Below, one piece after another: positions 21,431-49,697 of a stretch of DNA of 64,000 nucleotides. Position 1 is the first letter of the stretch, and every line of letters starts with the position of its first letter. A program made the translations under genes and the position numbers. Below the pieces are notes generated by a model. It ran no database searches. It had not been told where the DNA came from and worked only from the letters and a program-made list of their open reading frames with translations. Source of the DNA: Paragonimus westermani (Eukaryota; Platyhelminthes; Trematoda; Plagiorchiida; Troglotrematidae); NCBI GenBank assembly GCA_008508345.1, contig QNGE01000285.1, positions 1 to 64,000 of the forward strand. Direction: 5' to 3'.

Positions 21431-23174
21431 TACTGAGAGGAGAGTTGGATCTGTGTGTATGGAACTCCCCTTCATGAATGATGACACGGAGCGTGAGCAT
21501 CGATTGACTCTGAAGGTGTAGATCATACGGAAGACGCCTACAGCTAGCCGTCTTTCTCGTAGAGTTGTCAGCTGTTGAAAGTCCTTACCTATTCTGTGGT
21601 GGGCGAGAAATCGGATGATGTTTAAAGTAAGACTGAACGCGCTTGGTGAATCTGTGGCAGGAAGAACGGTCATAACCTGATGCCTCCTTGAAGTATGGAC
21701 GTGATGGGGTTTATGTGGGACTCTGTACCCGCTGCTTTGATGTACAAAATACTGAATACTGATCGCGTGACCACGTGGTTGTAACAGATAAAACAAACCG
21801 CACTTGTGGTTTTTTCGTATACTTCTCTTGCTCTTATTCCAGAGGTCGATGCAGAAGGGAAATATAGAAACGCCACAAGTAAATTGATCAACTGTCTGGT
21901 ACTCGAAACATCTGTCAACCTCCTTTACTTATGTAATTTCCCTTTGAACATACCACTTCCATGAAAGTGTGTTGCATGTTGTGGTGGTAACAGTTTACCG
22001 ACACGCACTTCTCTCTGTTCAAGGTCTATGTTGCTGTGGCGAGCCTGACTGGTAACTGTTATCCTGTGTATTTTCTATTTGAATGTGCCTGTTTGAAGGT
22101 TTCTCTCTACACTTCAGCCCGTGATCAGTTGATTGTAAACGTGCGCCTGCTACTTGCAGCACAAAACGGTGACGGGGGTGGGATCCTTGACTAAAACGGA
22201 CGATTTCGATTCCCCTGTCGTTCCATTTAAAAACGTTGCTGGCTGTCACAGACTGGCCAATAAAATCCTCCTATTTTTCGACCAAGATGCAAGTTTACCA
22301 CTCTGTCGACAGAAAGTAGATTCATATCTTTCGAGAATTAACGTTTCCTTCTAGGATATTCCACGTCACTTGAGGTGAGCGGCGGCCCGAGCCACAGTAC
22401 CTTTGGTCAAGCTCATGGTTGTTACGATGATGATGACCTTTCGAAAATACTAACTGGGCACCAACAGCCCTAAATACTTAGCCTGTTGAGTGACAATGTT
22501 CAGGTCTTGTGAGTCTATGACTTACCTACAACAGTCACAGTTACGACAATTTGGCCCAGGCTGGACTAGTTGTATCTTGTCCCAGATGATCGCACGGAAT
22601 CACGGACACCATTCTAGAGTCGTAGGCAGCTGCTCAGAGGGACCGTTAAGGGTTGTGCCAACCATTTCAGAGTATCAGTTGCACGAGCGTTTCCGGGTGC
22701 CCACAGGGGCAAGATTTTCTTGTATTCGAGAAGTCTTCCGACGGAATCCGGTATCTCCTTACCGGACGACGCTTCATCTAGGAACAGCTTGTAAAGTTGT
22801 CATGCGTGATTCGTCTGTTCCTGCCGGATGCGAGATAAACTGAATTATCCCCCTAGCAGGACGGGAATTGCACCGAAGTAGAGCCTCAGACTTCGACAGT
22901 CTGGACGCAGAACCGTGCACACTTTCATCAGTGGCACTCAACCCAATGGGACGGCAGCGTTCGAGGTCTATCGTGGGCTCACCAACACCCATGGGGGTAT
23001 TGCTGTGCTTTGTGCTGACGGCCGCTACGTGACCGCCAATAAGACGGTGACCTCAAGGTGGACATCAGCGAAACCTCTCGGAAAAAACAAATGGTGAGCG
23101 TCCCAATTCATACCGTTTCTATGTTCCACCTGTAAGAGCTATGCGTAAACGTGCGCCTAGGATCCGGCGTGGCG
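21431..23174. other. no identifiable feature
   Basis: A 148-codon minus-strand frame (21350-21796) and others are present, but no domain or repeat is recognised. Confidence 0.4.
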
Positions 23175-23220
23175 AACGCGCTACTAGATATTACTGCAAC
23201 GCGCTACTAGATATTACTGC
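23175..23220. repeat. 23-bp perfect tandem duplication
   Basis: The unit AACGCGCTACTAGATATTAC plus TGC occurs twice without mismatch (23175-23197 and 23198-23220). A short CAACCTACAG/CAACCTACG pair follows. Confidence 0.9.
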
Positions 23221-23329
23221 AACCTACAGCAACCTACGTTCATATTTCACCCAGGGTTTCGAGCGAGGTAATAACCGGAGACTAATTGGCGAATAGTACT
23301 ACTCATCGTTGGGTGTAACGCGAGTACCA

Positions 23330-24090
23330 GTTGTAATTGGCGGTTTTACGCCGCTTTACGATTTTATCGTTCCGGAAGGCATACCGTAAGATGCAATCAC
23401 CGGGTGTGATTTTCTCAAATGGCTCAATTGTACTGGCGATTTTAATAGGCAACTATTCAGACGTGGTAATTGCGAACTAACTTTAACAGCTTAAACTCAG
23501 ACCGAGTGATTGGGACGCAGGATTTCTTGTTATATTGCCGAATGACCTAGATCACCAGGTCGATAGTTCAATATCAGCATCACGGCAAACTACCACTGCG
23601 CGCAGCCATCCCCAGCTCCAGTCGATGGTTGGCAAACGCGCAGCATCGTTCGCCTGGGAGGGAACGACCCTGGCAGATTAAAGTACTAGGTCATCGAATT
23701 CACAGGGTCCACGCTACCATCCAAATAGTATTAACAAGTTCTTGTACAGTATCACAAAGTGCTCGAGATTGTGATCGAATTACTGCTGAAGGATAATGTT
23801 GTAGGACCATCATGGACACCACCGGCCGTATTGGTGAAAAAATGTTGAATATCTGAGAACATGTATAGGCCAGCAACGGTTAATGATGCGACACAAAGGA
23901 CTGTTCCTCACTTCCACGTGTAGATGATACACTGGGGAAGCTCGGTGGATAAACTTGGTTTACGATAATGGATTTAACCCGTAGATATTGGCAGGTTGGT
24001 GTCAACCCCTAAGATAGAAAGAAGACAGTATTCGCCATCTCAACAGGATCCTTCGACCACTCCTCAATCTATCCTACATATCGTATGCTT
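23330..24090 (+). mobile_element. Ty3/Gypsy relic, protease end and RT start
   Basis: The end of a Gypsy aspartic protease is readable as PVVIGGFTPLYDFIVPEGIP and ITGCDFLKWLNCTGDFNRQL (compare 'ILG.DFL......D'). RT follows: IELLLKDNVVGPSWTPPAVL, VDDTLGKLGG, then FTIMDLTR.YWQVGVNP and KTVFAISTGSFDH. Stops occur about every 30 codons. The wording differs from copies 1 and 2, which suggests another lineage. No LTR was found for it. Confidence 0.75.
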
Positions 24091-25519
24091 AGCGACAGCG
24101 GCGACACCTAGCCACCAAGGATATAACCACTCCTGTCTGTTCTTGTAACCTGGTTATCTGTAATGTGCTCGACACTTGCAGTTAAGCATTGGTGTGAACC
24201 ACTGATGTATTGCTGTCTATGATGATGATGACGACGACACTTGCAGGGGCGACATAAAATTGGACGTAAGTCCGCAGGTATTTGTTAATGGTTGTTACGC
24301 TAGTGCTCTTGTTCAGTCCTTACGTTCGTGTAAACTTAGGTGGTTCAGACCATGTATTAAGGATGCCAGCTAGTCGTTTTCCACACCGAGCACTTTGGCG
24401 ATTCTGCGGCCGGCTGGTGTAGAGTGCGAGGTGGACAGATGGTGGTCTAGTTCAGAGAGATGAGATTGTTCACCAATGGGTTGGTCACTGTGGATTGAGT
24501 TCGTCTCCCGGGCAGGGGCTCGCGCAATTTCCAGAGTCGGTGGCTAGAGACGTTCGGTGAGATGATAGCTAATTGGACTCTGGCGTGAATGTTGTTATTG
24601 TTCGGCCAATTTGTTTGTGAAGTGAGTGTGTTTAATGACGTGGGGCAGTGAAAGCCGTGAGGGAGTTTTTTTGTGGATGACGCCATGCTTTTACTTTTGG
24701 CTCGATTGTTTTTTTTTGCAAGGTGTAGGCGCCTTGATGCTGAATATTTGCCCACAGACAGGTATTTGGTGGCTAGGTTCCCTCTCTTCTCTTCCTCTTC
24801 TTTCTTCCTGGCCAAGCCTTTCTTCCTCATGGGCATCAGTATGAACCATTGATGTATTGCTGTATTTGACGTTGATGGTGATGCCTTTATGACAAAGGTG
24901 TGGATTCAAAACTGCTACGTTTAATAAATTTTCGAAATGGTTCCTAAAACGCCAAGTTCCCTTGATCTAGTTAACCAATAACGATAAAAGACATCGCGAG
25001 ATGTTAAAATTTTATTTGCCTTCTTCAGTGGCGGACGTAATACATTAGAATATATAGGATGTAACTTTCGTTGGCACTTTTATTTGTTTCGCCTTCTCCC
25101 CATTTGACCAACGTTTGTTTGTCAATTGCAGCACACCTGATTTGCTGAGCTGACTACAGTATTTTAGTGTTACGACGCTACGTGTCTGTGGGCTATTTTC
25201 CTCTGATTAACTACCTTGTATGTACATCTACTCCCATTCATTATTGTATTTTTTTGGAGACATTTACTACAGAGTCATCACGAGTTGATCAAGACGCTCT
25301 TTTGACTGATGGAATTTAGGTGCATAAATTCCGGTAGGACACTTGTCGTATCAATTTGTAAATCTAGCGGTCGTCTACAGAGAACATGCGGATATCAACA
25401 ACATTAGAAACAGTCAACGATTGGGCCCACGTGAAACAAGGACTGTTATCATTTCCAGAATAGATGAACTGCATAGGTCAACATTTTCTGATTACTTAGG
25501 GCCGGACGGCGAGTATTGA
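24091..25519. other. unassigned, with two copies of a short dispersed motif
   Basis: TGAACCACTGATGTATTGCT (24194-24213) and TGAACCATTGATGTATTGCT (24842-24861) are copies of one repeat, and a third diverged copy lies at 39361-39406. A 129-codon lysine/glutamate-rich minus-strand frame (24447-24836) has no recognisable domain. Confidence 0.45.
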
Positions 25520-26417
25520 TTAAAATTGCCTCGGCGAAATCACGCAGTTCAGAATTCCGACTACGCAACAATATTCAGAACGAGTTGGCTGGGTCAAAAA
25601 CGTGGACTGTTCCCGTGATGCGCTTTGCGGTGGATGGGAATAGGATTTTAGCTCACTTATTCTGTTGTCATTGTCCGTTACGTCGTCGAGCACAGCAACC
25701 ACTTAGACCCATGTTCGGCCATTCTTTGTCGTAAGCACCGATCTTTTCTGCCGATATATACGTCACCGCAAGTGCAAATGAATGATAGATTACATGTGAG
25801 GCAGAACATTTCGGCAGGTCACGATTATGGACAAACTGAGTGACACTCCTAATTGGGAGTAGCAACCGCAATTTATGCGCAGGGTGTGTACAAGTTAGAG
25901 CAGACTGTAATTTTCAGCTTACGTCAGTTGTGATATGGTCGTATTTGATGGGTAGGTTCAAGGAGACCTGGTTCTTAGGAATCATACTCACGGCAGTCTT
26001 GGTTGGTCTTTTCTAGCTGTGAATATCAGTAAACTCGGGATATCCGTTTGTGAGCATCAGCTTCAATCTCTGCTCCTTTCCTTGCAAACAGTGATCGGTG
26101 CAACTCTGTCGCGCTTCATGAAACAGAGTTTGCATCAGACTCCTTTTGTAAGTAATTGGCGCAAAAGAAGAGAACTGCAAACGTTGCCTGCTCCAAGTGG
26201 CCTTGCGGTGCACCGAGCGGTGTAGTGAGCCATCCTGCCTTCCAGTGAGCGAAATATCTAGAAAAGACAAACTTTCGTTTGTTTCCTTCTCGTGAATGAT
26301 TCTTATTAGTTCAGAGCGTGGGTTTGTCGATACAAGGTAATGCATCATGCGAGCGAGCATATATCTTCTATAGACCAGAAGTAATAGTGGGCACGACCGT
26401 CGCGGGCATCCGGTCAT
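25520..26417 (-). mobile_element. Penelope-like element relic (RT end to GIY-YIG)
   Basis: On the minus strand, LSFLDISLTGRQDGSLHRSV and HRKATWS, then FSSFAPITYKRSLMQTLFHE and NGYPEF (26300-26020), match the post-palm RT block and linker. ASHVIYHSFALAVTYISAEK then EWPNMGLSGCC (25805-25690) matches the GIY-YIG endonuclease ('SHVVY.F.C.CG.TYIGRT...W...GCC'). Frames change between the two parts and the YIG core is degraded. Domain order is correct for the family. Confidence 0.82.
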
Positions 26418-26966
26418 GGTATGAGTCAGTCTTTCTTTAGTTCAGCTTTCACCAAGTCTTATGTGTGGTGGAAACAACAGTAAAATACACTTGATACTAT
26501 GGCCTAATGTTAGCTGATCTTCATCAGCGCCTTTAAAATCCAGTTTCCCTAACGAAAATTAGTTAGTGCTGCTTGCTCTCTTGTCTCTGTCGCTTTGCCT
26601 GTGTACACTGGCCGGACTGAAAAAGGAATCAATTTGACTGTACGACGATGACCGTATGTGCTCTTTCCCCTGATTGTCCGCCATGCGGCTGCCTTAAGGT
26701 GTCAACACCCAATCATCTGTGATGAGCAAAGCAAATTGTTGTGTTGTTTTGGCGCCTGAATGCACTTTCCTCTGACGTTGCGGCGTTTGTTCGTTGCAGT
26801 AGCGGTCTAAGTCAAATAGAACCTTTTGGTTCTAGGAAATGAACACATTCGGTTATCCCCAGGATTCAATCAACTTGAGTGATTTTCCCCAGAGTTTGGG
26901 GAAGAAGTAGAATTTGTATAAAAAAGCTGATTTTTCAGGTCTGTATATTCCAGAATAGAGGGGTGC
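26418..26966. other. no identifiable feature
   Basis: Nothing recognisable in this stretch. Confidence 0.4.
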
Positions 26967-27440
26967 ATGACTCAGAAGTCGAAAAACGGCAAAAATGACC
27001 TGTTGATCATTGTGGTGTTAAGCCTTTTCATTGGCCCGTCCATCTCAATTCCAATTTCGAATCTATTTTTCTCAAAGAAGGCGTGCTACCAGCTACGTTC
27101 CAAAGACGGTATCATTGTAACAGTACCTTTTGAAATGAATCACGGGCCATCCGGATTCACCTTGTTGTTACAAGATTGCCAGGTCAGTACGTAGTGTACA
27201 GGGTACAAATATGATCAATCTGAATGCCTACATCAACAAAAAAGCCAATGACCCACTGCAACCGACCCTCGTGGACCCATATCAATATGAAACACCCACA
27301 TTCATCGCTATCGGTGGAATAGTCACCCCTGTAGCCCGCCTTCCGGGGTCCTGGTTAGACTAGGATGCTGCCACAAAACCCCTCGGCTCAGTGAATGTCA
27401 CAGGACAAGAAACGCATACGGGTGTCTACAGGTGATTGTA
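26967..27440 (+). other. unidentified, coding-looking pair of frames
   Basis: Frame 1 (26967-27194) encodes 75 residues with a hydrophobic segment (LLIIVVLSLFIGPSISIPI), then RSKDGIIVTVPFEMNHGPSG and FTLLLQDCQ. A different frame then reads MINLNAYINKKANDPLQPTL, DPYQYETPTF and GGIVTPVARLPGSWLD. One TAG (27361-27363) interrupts it before DAATKPLGSVNVTGQETHTG. Composition looks protein-like across the join and a CAG|GTCAGT donor lies at 27180. It may be exons of an unknown membrane-anchored protein or a degraded element gene. I do not recognise it. Confidence 0.3.
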
Positions 27441-27686
27441 CATGTTTATGAACGTCTTATTCTTGTGGACTAAAATCCAAAAACTGGATCGGCTTGCACA
27501 TTCTGGGATGCCCTAAATAAAAACGACTTATGCTATGTTCTGCTTTCTCTGGGTTATCTTAATGACGCTATTGGCGAAGGTGGTTTAAATGCATTTTGTG
27601 GTATGCTGTGCGCTCGACGCTCCTAGCGGTGTGGCTTTGGTAGGAAGATCCAGCTGTGCCCTCCCACATTCCTTTTTAGCATAATC

Positions 27687-43577
<15,891 letters not shown>

Positions 43578-44950
43578 AATTTTACTTCCGTGTTGGACAC
43601 TTTGCCGGTTACTTTTTCTTCTATGTGAAGCCTCGTATGTTCGCGTTTTCTTAAGTATCCCATTGTTGATGTGGTATCAATCTTTCTACGTTTGTTGGTG
43701 CATATTGTTTTGCCGGTGTTCTCATGTTTTCGGGATTGGAAGAAGACGTAACTTATTTTGGATTCATTCTCGTTGGCTTTTGTTTACAAGTTTGGCGGAT
43801 AAAAGCGTGGTGTAGATAAGGGATCATTTGGCTTCCCGCATTTCACCTGTGTGATTGCGAATACGGGGACGAACCCTTTGGGTTCATTATTTCTCGTAAC
43901 AGTTTATGTGTGCAAAAGCGAACCACAGTCGGGAGTCCAGACGACGATCTTTTCTGATCATCAATAGAGTCGAAGCGCTGTCTAGGCTGGGGCGTGACAG
44001 CGATCGTACTAAGATGAAGAGGCCTTACATGAGGCTTTCATTCTGCGTTAATTGGGAAATGTTGGTGTCACTCATACAATTGATGCTTTCCCTCTTCATT
44101 ATGAAGACTGAAGCTCAATAGGGATGCCATCAGCTCTCTAGGATTCTAGCCGGATTACATTGGGCACTTGTCAGGCCTGACAGCCTGACACAATGAGCTT
44201 CGGGGAATAATATTGTGTAAGTGCTTACCCCTGATCTGTAACTCAGAACGAGACGTTTTTGATAGTACCACACGCTAATTAACTAATTGGCTCATGCGTG
44301 CTTCACTGTTTGGCAGTTCACACTATTAGTGGCTCTTTCTAGCGATGAAGCGGTTTGGGAGGTTTGTTCGTCGACGTGAATCACCCAAAGTCGACGGCAC
44401 AACGTGACAAATAATCCGGCTACTCATAAGTAATCAAAATATGTTCAGAAAACGTTCGGGCGCTCTTCTGTCACACTTTTCACCAAGCGGCCCGACCGTT
44501 AAACTACAGGTGTTATGCTAGCCTATGACGATCCTGTCATATAAGATAAATTTTTTGTCTTCCGAGAGCGGTTGGAGGTCCGTGCTAGTCCGTTATTTGT
44601 TTATTGGAGTTGGAATAATCTGTCCGGCCCAACCGTACTGCCTTTATCTCACCCGCAAATTCTGGGAAGAAGACCAAAGCAACTGACATAAGGCACAAAA
44701 GAAGGCGTGTGTTTCATAGGTACCATAGGGAATAGGCTCGTATGCTTATTTTCGAAGTTACCACCATACTTAAGTCTCCGGTAATTGTGACCTCCGTTTG
44801 CAGGCGCCCTCTGTTGACTGTGTTTATTCATCTGTCCATCCATTCCAGTGTGTCTTAGTTCTGTTTTCGAGAAGTCACGAAAGCATGCTAAGCGGCCAGT
44901 AATCGATGCGTGGTGCTGTTGAGCACTGCCTTTAAATGAGTTCTATTTAG
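43578..44950. other. intergenic downstream of QARS1
   Basis: A 14-bp perfect palindrome, TGTCAGGCCTGACA, lies at 44169-44182, followed by a GCCTGACA echo. No gene is recognised. Confidence 0.4.
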
Positions 44951-45354
44951 CATTGTCGCACATCTTGCTCACATTCCATGCAACTCAAGCACTATTGAGT
45001 ATGCTTCTTCGCCATATCGAAAAGCGTCATCAACCAGCTATGTTCATCGTCCCTCGAATCTCAGTCAAGAAGCCGATAACACTGCTAAAGCAAGCTGTGG
45101 TGTCAATGGTTTCATTTTCCGAACTCGGGTCACACCGCCAGATTGCCATTTCCGACAAAACCCCTCACTCTCAAGCAAAACCCGGCGAGGCAAGCAGTGA
45201 GTTGACATCCGTAAGAATTGCCCAAGCCAACAAAACCTGTGTTTCTATTGGATCGTCCCCTTTGGTACACGCTCAGTTGTTTGACCCCAAAAACGAGAAA
45301 TCAGAAGAGACGCGGCTGCACTCTTTATTGGACGAGCGAGACAAAACTTAGACC
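44951..45354 (+). other. unidentified 132-codon open frame behind a splice-acceptor-like site
   Basis: The frame is open from an acceptor-like TTCTATTTAG (ending 44950) to TAG at 45352. It reads MLLRHIEKRHQPAMFIVPRI, KKPITLLKQAVVSM and DPKNEKSEETRLHSLLDERD. Codon use looks coding, but there is no start ATG before codon 17 and no domain I know. The last bases overlap the presumed 3' end of a minus-strand LINE (AATAAA complement at 45324-45329), so the frame could be chimeric. It may be the last exon of an unseen gene or chance. Confidence 0.35.
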
Positions 45355-46640
45355 ACAGAAGCTCTAGATTTATAGGACTAACGATTACCATAGATGGGCG
45401 ACAGACACGAAGCGAATCAATTGAGACAGTCATAGATGGCAGTCAGGGAGTCAGAACAAATCACATTACAGGGGGTACCAGAGGGCAGACACGAGAAAAT
45501 AGACTGACCAGACAGCGCACAGGTGTTCGACCGCACGCCTGCAATCTGATTGGCTGAGTGGGACCATGCCACCACCCACAACCATAGCATCCGAGCTGGG
45601 TCGGTCGGTCGATGTAGCGTGATGCGTCCTAGCTGTCTCGTTAGGAGATGCGCCTCCTAACAGTTTCCAACACACGCCGTCAATGGATCTGAGATACCGA
45701 TGATCTAGGACGGACGGTGAACATCCTCCGCGCAGATGGATCAAGTTTTGCAGCCGTCTAGCAAGGTCCCTTTTGCAGTGGGATCATACACTCGGTCTTT
45801 CATAGAAAGGCTGAGGTCATGTGGACGCCGCACATTTCGTACTATGGCGATCGTCAATCTAGCATTGGCCATACGACCTGTAATGCCATCAGACATTTGA
45901 TCAGTGCTGATGCACTTCCAGACCATCTCCGACGATTCACGATCGCGAGTGAGAGGGGGCACAGAGTCCTGTCAACCTTGTGACCGCACTTTGCACTGAG
46001 ATGGTGCAAGTGCCATACAAAGTTGGCGATTTAAAATACCTGGGATTGCTGTGACCCCTCACAGATTAGGACACTTGTTCGCACACTTTCTTGATTTCGA
46101 GCACTTGGGAGCATTTCCATGCTATCGTATTCACATTCTTTTGGGACGCACACTAGGATCGCATCTACTCCGAATTTTACATGAGAAACAGCCCTGTGGC
46201 ACCCGGTTGGAAACGCTGTAAGTTAGCGATACGCTAGTGTAAGCCCTAATCGATCAGAGCTTTATTAATAAAATGCTTCCAGGAAGTTCAAGTACTTCTC
46301 TGGTGCACTAAATCAACAAGCAGCCTCAGAATGCAACTGTGTCAACTAAATCAAAGGCGACGATTGTCGCCGTTCCATATGAACGGCGGAATGTGAAGGT
46401 GGGACCGATGCAATCATATCCAGGAAGAAATCTAGCTTGCCTCTGGGCGATACTTTGTTCACGTATTGCGCCTGGACCACGAAGTAGTGTGGCTGGGTGT
46501 ACCTTTGATGCGATAGGAATCTGGCTAATCCGCGATAGTTTGCACATGAAAGTTGAGGTGATGTTAACCAGAAACCAATCATTTTGTGCAACTACAAAAC
46601 TCACGTTTCAACAAGACTCATCCGTTCAGAAGGTTCTATA
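45324..46640 (-). mobile_element. RTE-like LINE relic
   Basis: Minus-strand order: SCANYRGLARF, PIASKVHPATLLRGPGAIRE and GYDCIGPTFTFRR (46580-46370; compare 'ENYRGISLIPIASK', 'GFRPGRGCIDQIFTLRQ'). MANARLTIAIVRNV and KDRVYDPTAKGTLLDGC follow (45870-45750; compare 'R.A.A.FANLRHL', 'RVY.A.VRSVLLYG.E'). The tail is SPSVLDHRYLRSIDGVCWKL (45715-45660). AATAAA on the minus strand near 45329 may be its 3' end. The middle, including the catalytic YADD, is missing or unreadable. Confidence 0.75.
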
Positions 46641-48959
46641 AACAGTGCGGAACAAAGGCGTAAGGTTATGGGATTCACAGAAATATTTTCCTTTTAGATG
46701 GTACAGGAAGAAGCAGGAGTCGAGTGTCTTTGTTAACGGCGATTCACTGTTGTTAAACAACGCTGCGCTATCTGTTAACGGTCCAGTAACGTGACAAGTC
46801 TGGAAAATATACCTAACCGCGAACACCATGCCAGTAAGGCTGCGACTGGTCCATACTCTAAACTACAATTCGGGAGCATTCTTAAGGTTTCGACGTTAAG
46901 TCGATTGATCAAGGTTTCTGCTAGATCCTTTCCATCATAGCTCAACAGACTTGTTCTCTGTTAACACCGTCTGTGTTCTGCTGGCTCCCTTTACTTTTAA
47001 ATAAAGTTGCAGAGTGGTACTGTCTGCTGTTTCCAGAAACGGTGAACCATTTGGAGCAGAACGCATTTCAGAACTGGACTGCCCTTCTTCGGAATTCCGC
47101 TTGACAACCCTCTTTTGCTCGTAGTCTTTCCAACTCGAAGTTGTCTAGTGGCCTTCTGCACTTCAACCAAACCCGGAGAGGTGTAACAAGTTGTTGACTG
47201 GCTAGCTGGAAGGCCTACCTAAATGCAAAACCTGCTATCGAATTTGAGTGTTATTCAATTCACCTCAACCATAATTCCTGCTACTTGTCGTTAGGTTATC
47301 AACCGTCATCCAGCCTGTATTTGTAGACTGCCGATCATTTCGTGAGATATTCACAATGTCTTCCGGTTTTGTGCGCGAACCGCCGTTCCCTAGTACTTCA
47401 GTGGACTGGGCAGAGGGATCAAAAGTTTCCTCGGATGGATGATAGGACCCTTTGTTTTAGGTAGTCAACATAACCTCATCAGCTCATCTTGCTGCATCGA
47501 TTTAGCGAGGCATTCACGTTCAGAGCCCTGGCAGATGGCGTCTTGTATCCACAGGCATTTCTCAGGGCAGCGTGATGGACCCTGCACAGAACCTTTGACT
47601 TAAAAGCCTGATATTTGAGATATTTGTTTGGCTATCTTAGGGGACCCTACCTATAGCCGATGAATGACTAGTCTGACATTGAGGAAGTAACGCAGCACAC
47701 TGGTATGGTGACCGGGACTTTAAAGTCTAATTCCCATTGCTACTGCATGCAGCAGGTGTATTCAAAACTACGTCAAGTAACCGAGATGTATTGTTAGATT
47801 TCTGACCACAGGCCTGTTCACCGGCGGTAACTGTCAATTGTTGAGCAATCGGAGTGCTCGTTGTTCGAGAATGACTTTTGTGATTCGCTTCTTCTCACGG
47901 CAGCGAACAGCAATGTTGCAACTATAAATACGGTTGCGTCGTACACGCGTAAAATAGCATATCCTTACTTCAGCGTGGTGAGCACTGATATATAATCCTA
48001 CGGCTGCGACTGCTTTTCGTCTGGCAACTTCCCCTTGACATGTTTGACGATTGTACTTCAAAAGGGTTCGGAGCTCTAGTAAGGATGGACCGACGGGTAA
48101 CGCAGTAGGCGAGCTTGTCCACGATAGCGAAGTAAAAGGAACGGCTAAGAACGACCACACGTGGTTGGTCGCAGCAGCTTCCGGATTAGCCTGCCACAAT
48201 GACCAAAGGCGAGGGACGTCTGCGCAAATGCGTCAGTGTGAGTAGCTTATGGTAGTCAGCCGTGTAAGCCCGAAGAAATATGACTAGGAGACGTGTAAAA
48301 GGAGGCCTTTTAGGCTCAGCTGACGGTTACTGGTTAGCCACGTGATAGGCTGATGTGAGATCGAAAAACTTATTCCTGGGGAGCAAGAAATAAGGACTCC
48401 ATTGGTAGAATCTAAGCTGAGGTAGATATCGGAAGTGTCAGGTATGGAGAATTTCAATACAGGAGCATATGTTAATTCTTCTTAAGTAGGATTGGGAAGA
48501 GAAACTAAGATTTAAATTCGGACTGACAACCAAACAAAATCTTCATCATACAATGCGCCAGAAATCTGAAAGAAAAACTTTGGCTAGCCGCTATATTTCA
48601 GGTTTCTGAAAAGAAGAGCGGATGTTCGGCCAAAAGATCGCGCGTTGATAGGTAAGAACGAAGAATGCATTTATTGGTTTAACCTGTCTGCATCTAACAC
48701 ACGCCGTCCCTTCGTTGACCGTCAGTTGTGGGTACGTTGGTGACTTGACAGTCCGATATGACCAGAACATTCGTGGCCCCATTCGTCGTAGCACCACGCA
48801 GTCGCTCCATTGCACGTTTGAATTCAGTACTGCGCGGCTGTAACCTATCGAATTTTCGGTCGCCCGTCCGAGTCGGGTGATCCGGCTCAAGACTGTGTTC
48901 TTCTATAGTCTAAGATTGACCGTACGATGCGAAAGACTTGTTTGGATAACACCATCGTT
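46641..48959. other. no identifiable feature
   Basis: A 121-codon minus-strand frame (47834-48199) is the longest; no motif is recognised. Confidence 0.4.
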
Positions 48960-49697
48960 TCACAGTTGCTGTTCACTAAGATTTCGCTCACTTGCTTCTA
49001 GCTGGCTGCGTAGCAGCTGCATTGAGATCCGTTCCTCAGTCATCCAAAGTACGTGTCCTGGCCAACTAGCTGGCTGTGCGTTAACACGGATTCGTTCCTT
49101 TTCATGTCTGTTCGACGGGGTACCTCGGTTTTTAGGACCAAATCCGGCCATCTAGTTCTCAGGATTCGTCTTCGACGTTGTAGTAGAAGGGGATTCAGGT
49201 ACCGCCTAACTCGATGTGGTGTCTGGGTCTCATTTATTTATGGACACTGCAGTGGACAAGCAGTTTTGTTCTCAAGTTAAAGCTGCAGTTTTTATAGACA
49301 TCTCTCACGAGTTCCAAAAACGGTGCTAGCTTTGACTACGCGAGTTGGCAACTCATTATCCACAGATACATGCATTAAGAGGGTCCCACCCAAGTTACGA
49401 AATTCACAGCCACGGTCCACAGTTGCCGATTCCATGGGTAGGCGGAACTGCTCGGGAAGGCTTAAAAATTGACACGGCGGTCAATAACTTCTTGGCCAGT
49501 CGCTGCAATTTTTTCATGCTCATTATTTGCACACTGCCATCTGCAAACATCAACATGAGAGTGGTCAAATTACTTAACCGGGTTGGAGATCTGAGACTTC
49601 GAATATTCAGCAGGCTGTCACTCAGGCGGTATTCGAATTGCATACCGTCTTTTGAGCTCTGAAGTACAAGTAGACTGTTGTATACAGTCGACTGCAC
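48960..49697 (-). mobile_element. LINE relic, C-terminal part
   Basis: Minus-strand LLVLQSSKDGMQFEYRL (49675-49620) and LMLMFADGSVQIMS (49555-49520) resemble the RT-to-thumb stretch of RTE-type LINEs. PASWPGHVLWMTEERISMQL (49070-49015) matches the C-terminal 'LRW.GHVLRM...R....L'. Frames are broken. Weaker than the 45.3-46.6 kb copy. Confidence 0.5.

Noticed and set aside
24447..24836. 129-codon lysine/glutamate-rich minus-strand frame
   Set aside because: Low-complexity start from a T/C-rich plus strand; no domain, start context or splice support.
47834..48199. 121-codon minus-strand frame
   Set aside because: No recognisable motif; length is within chance for this much sequence.
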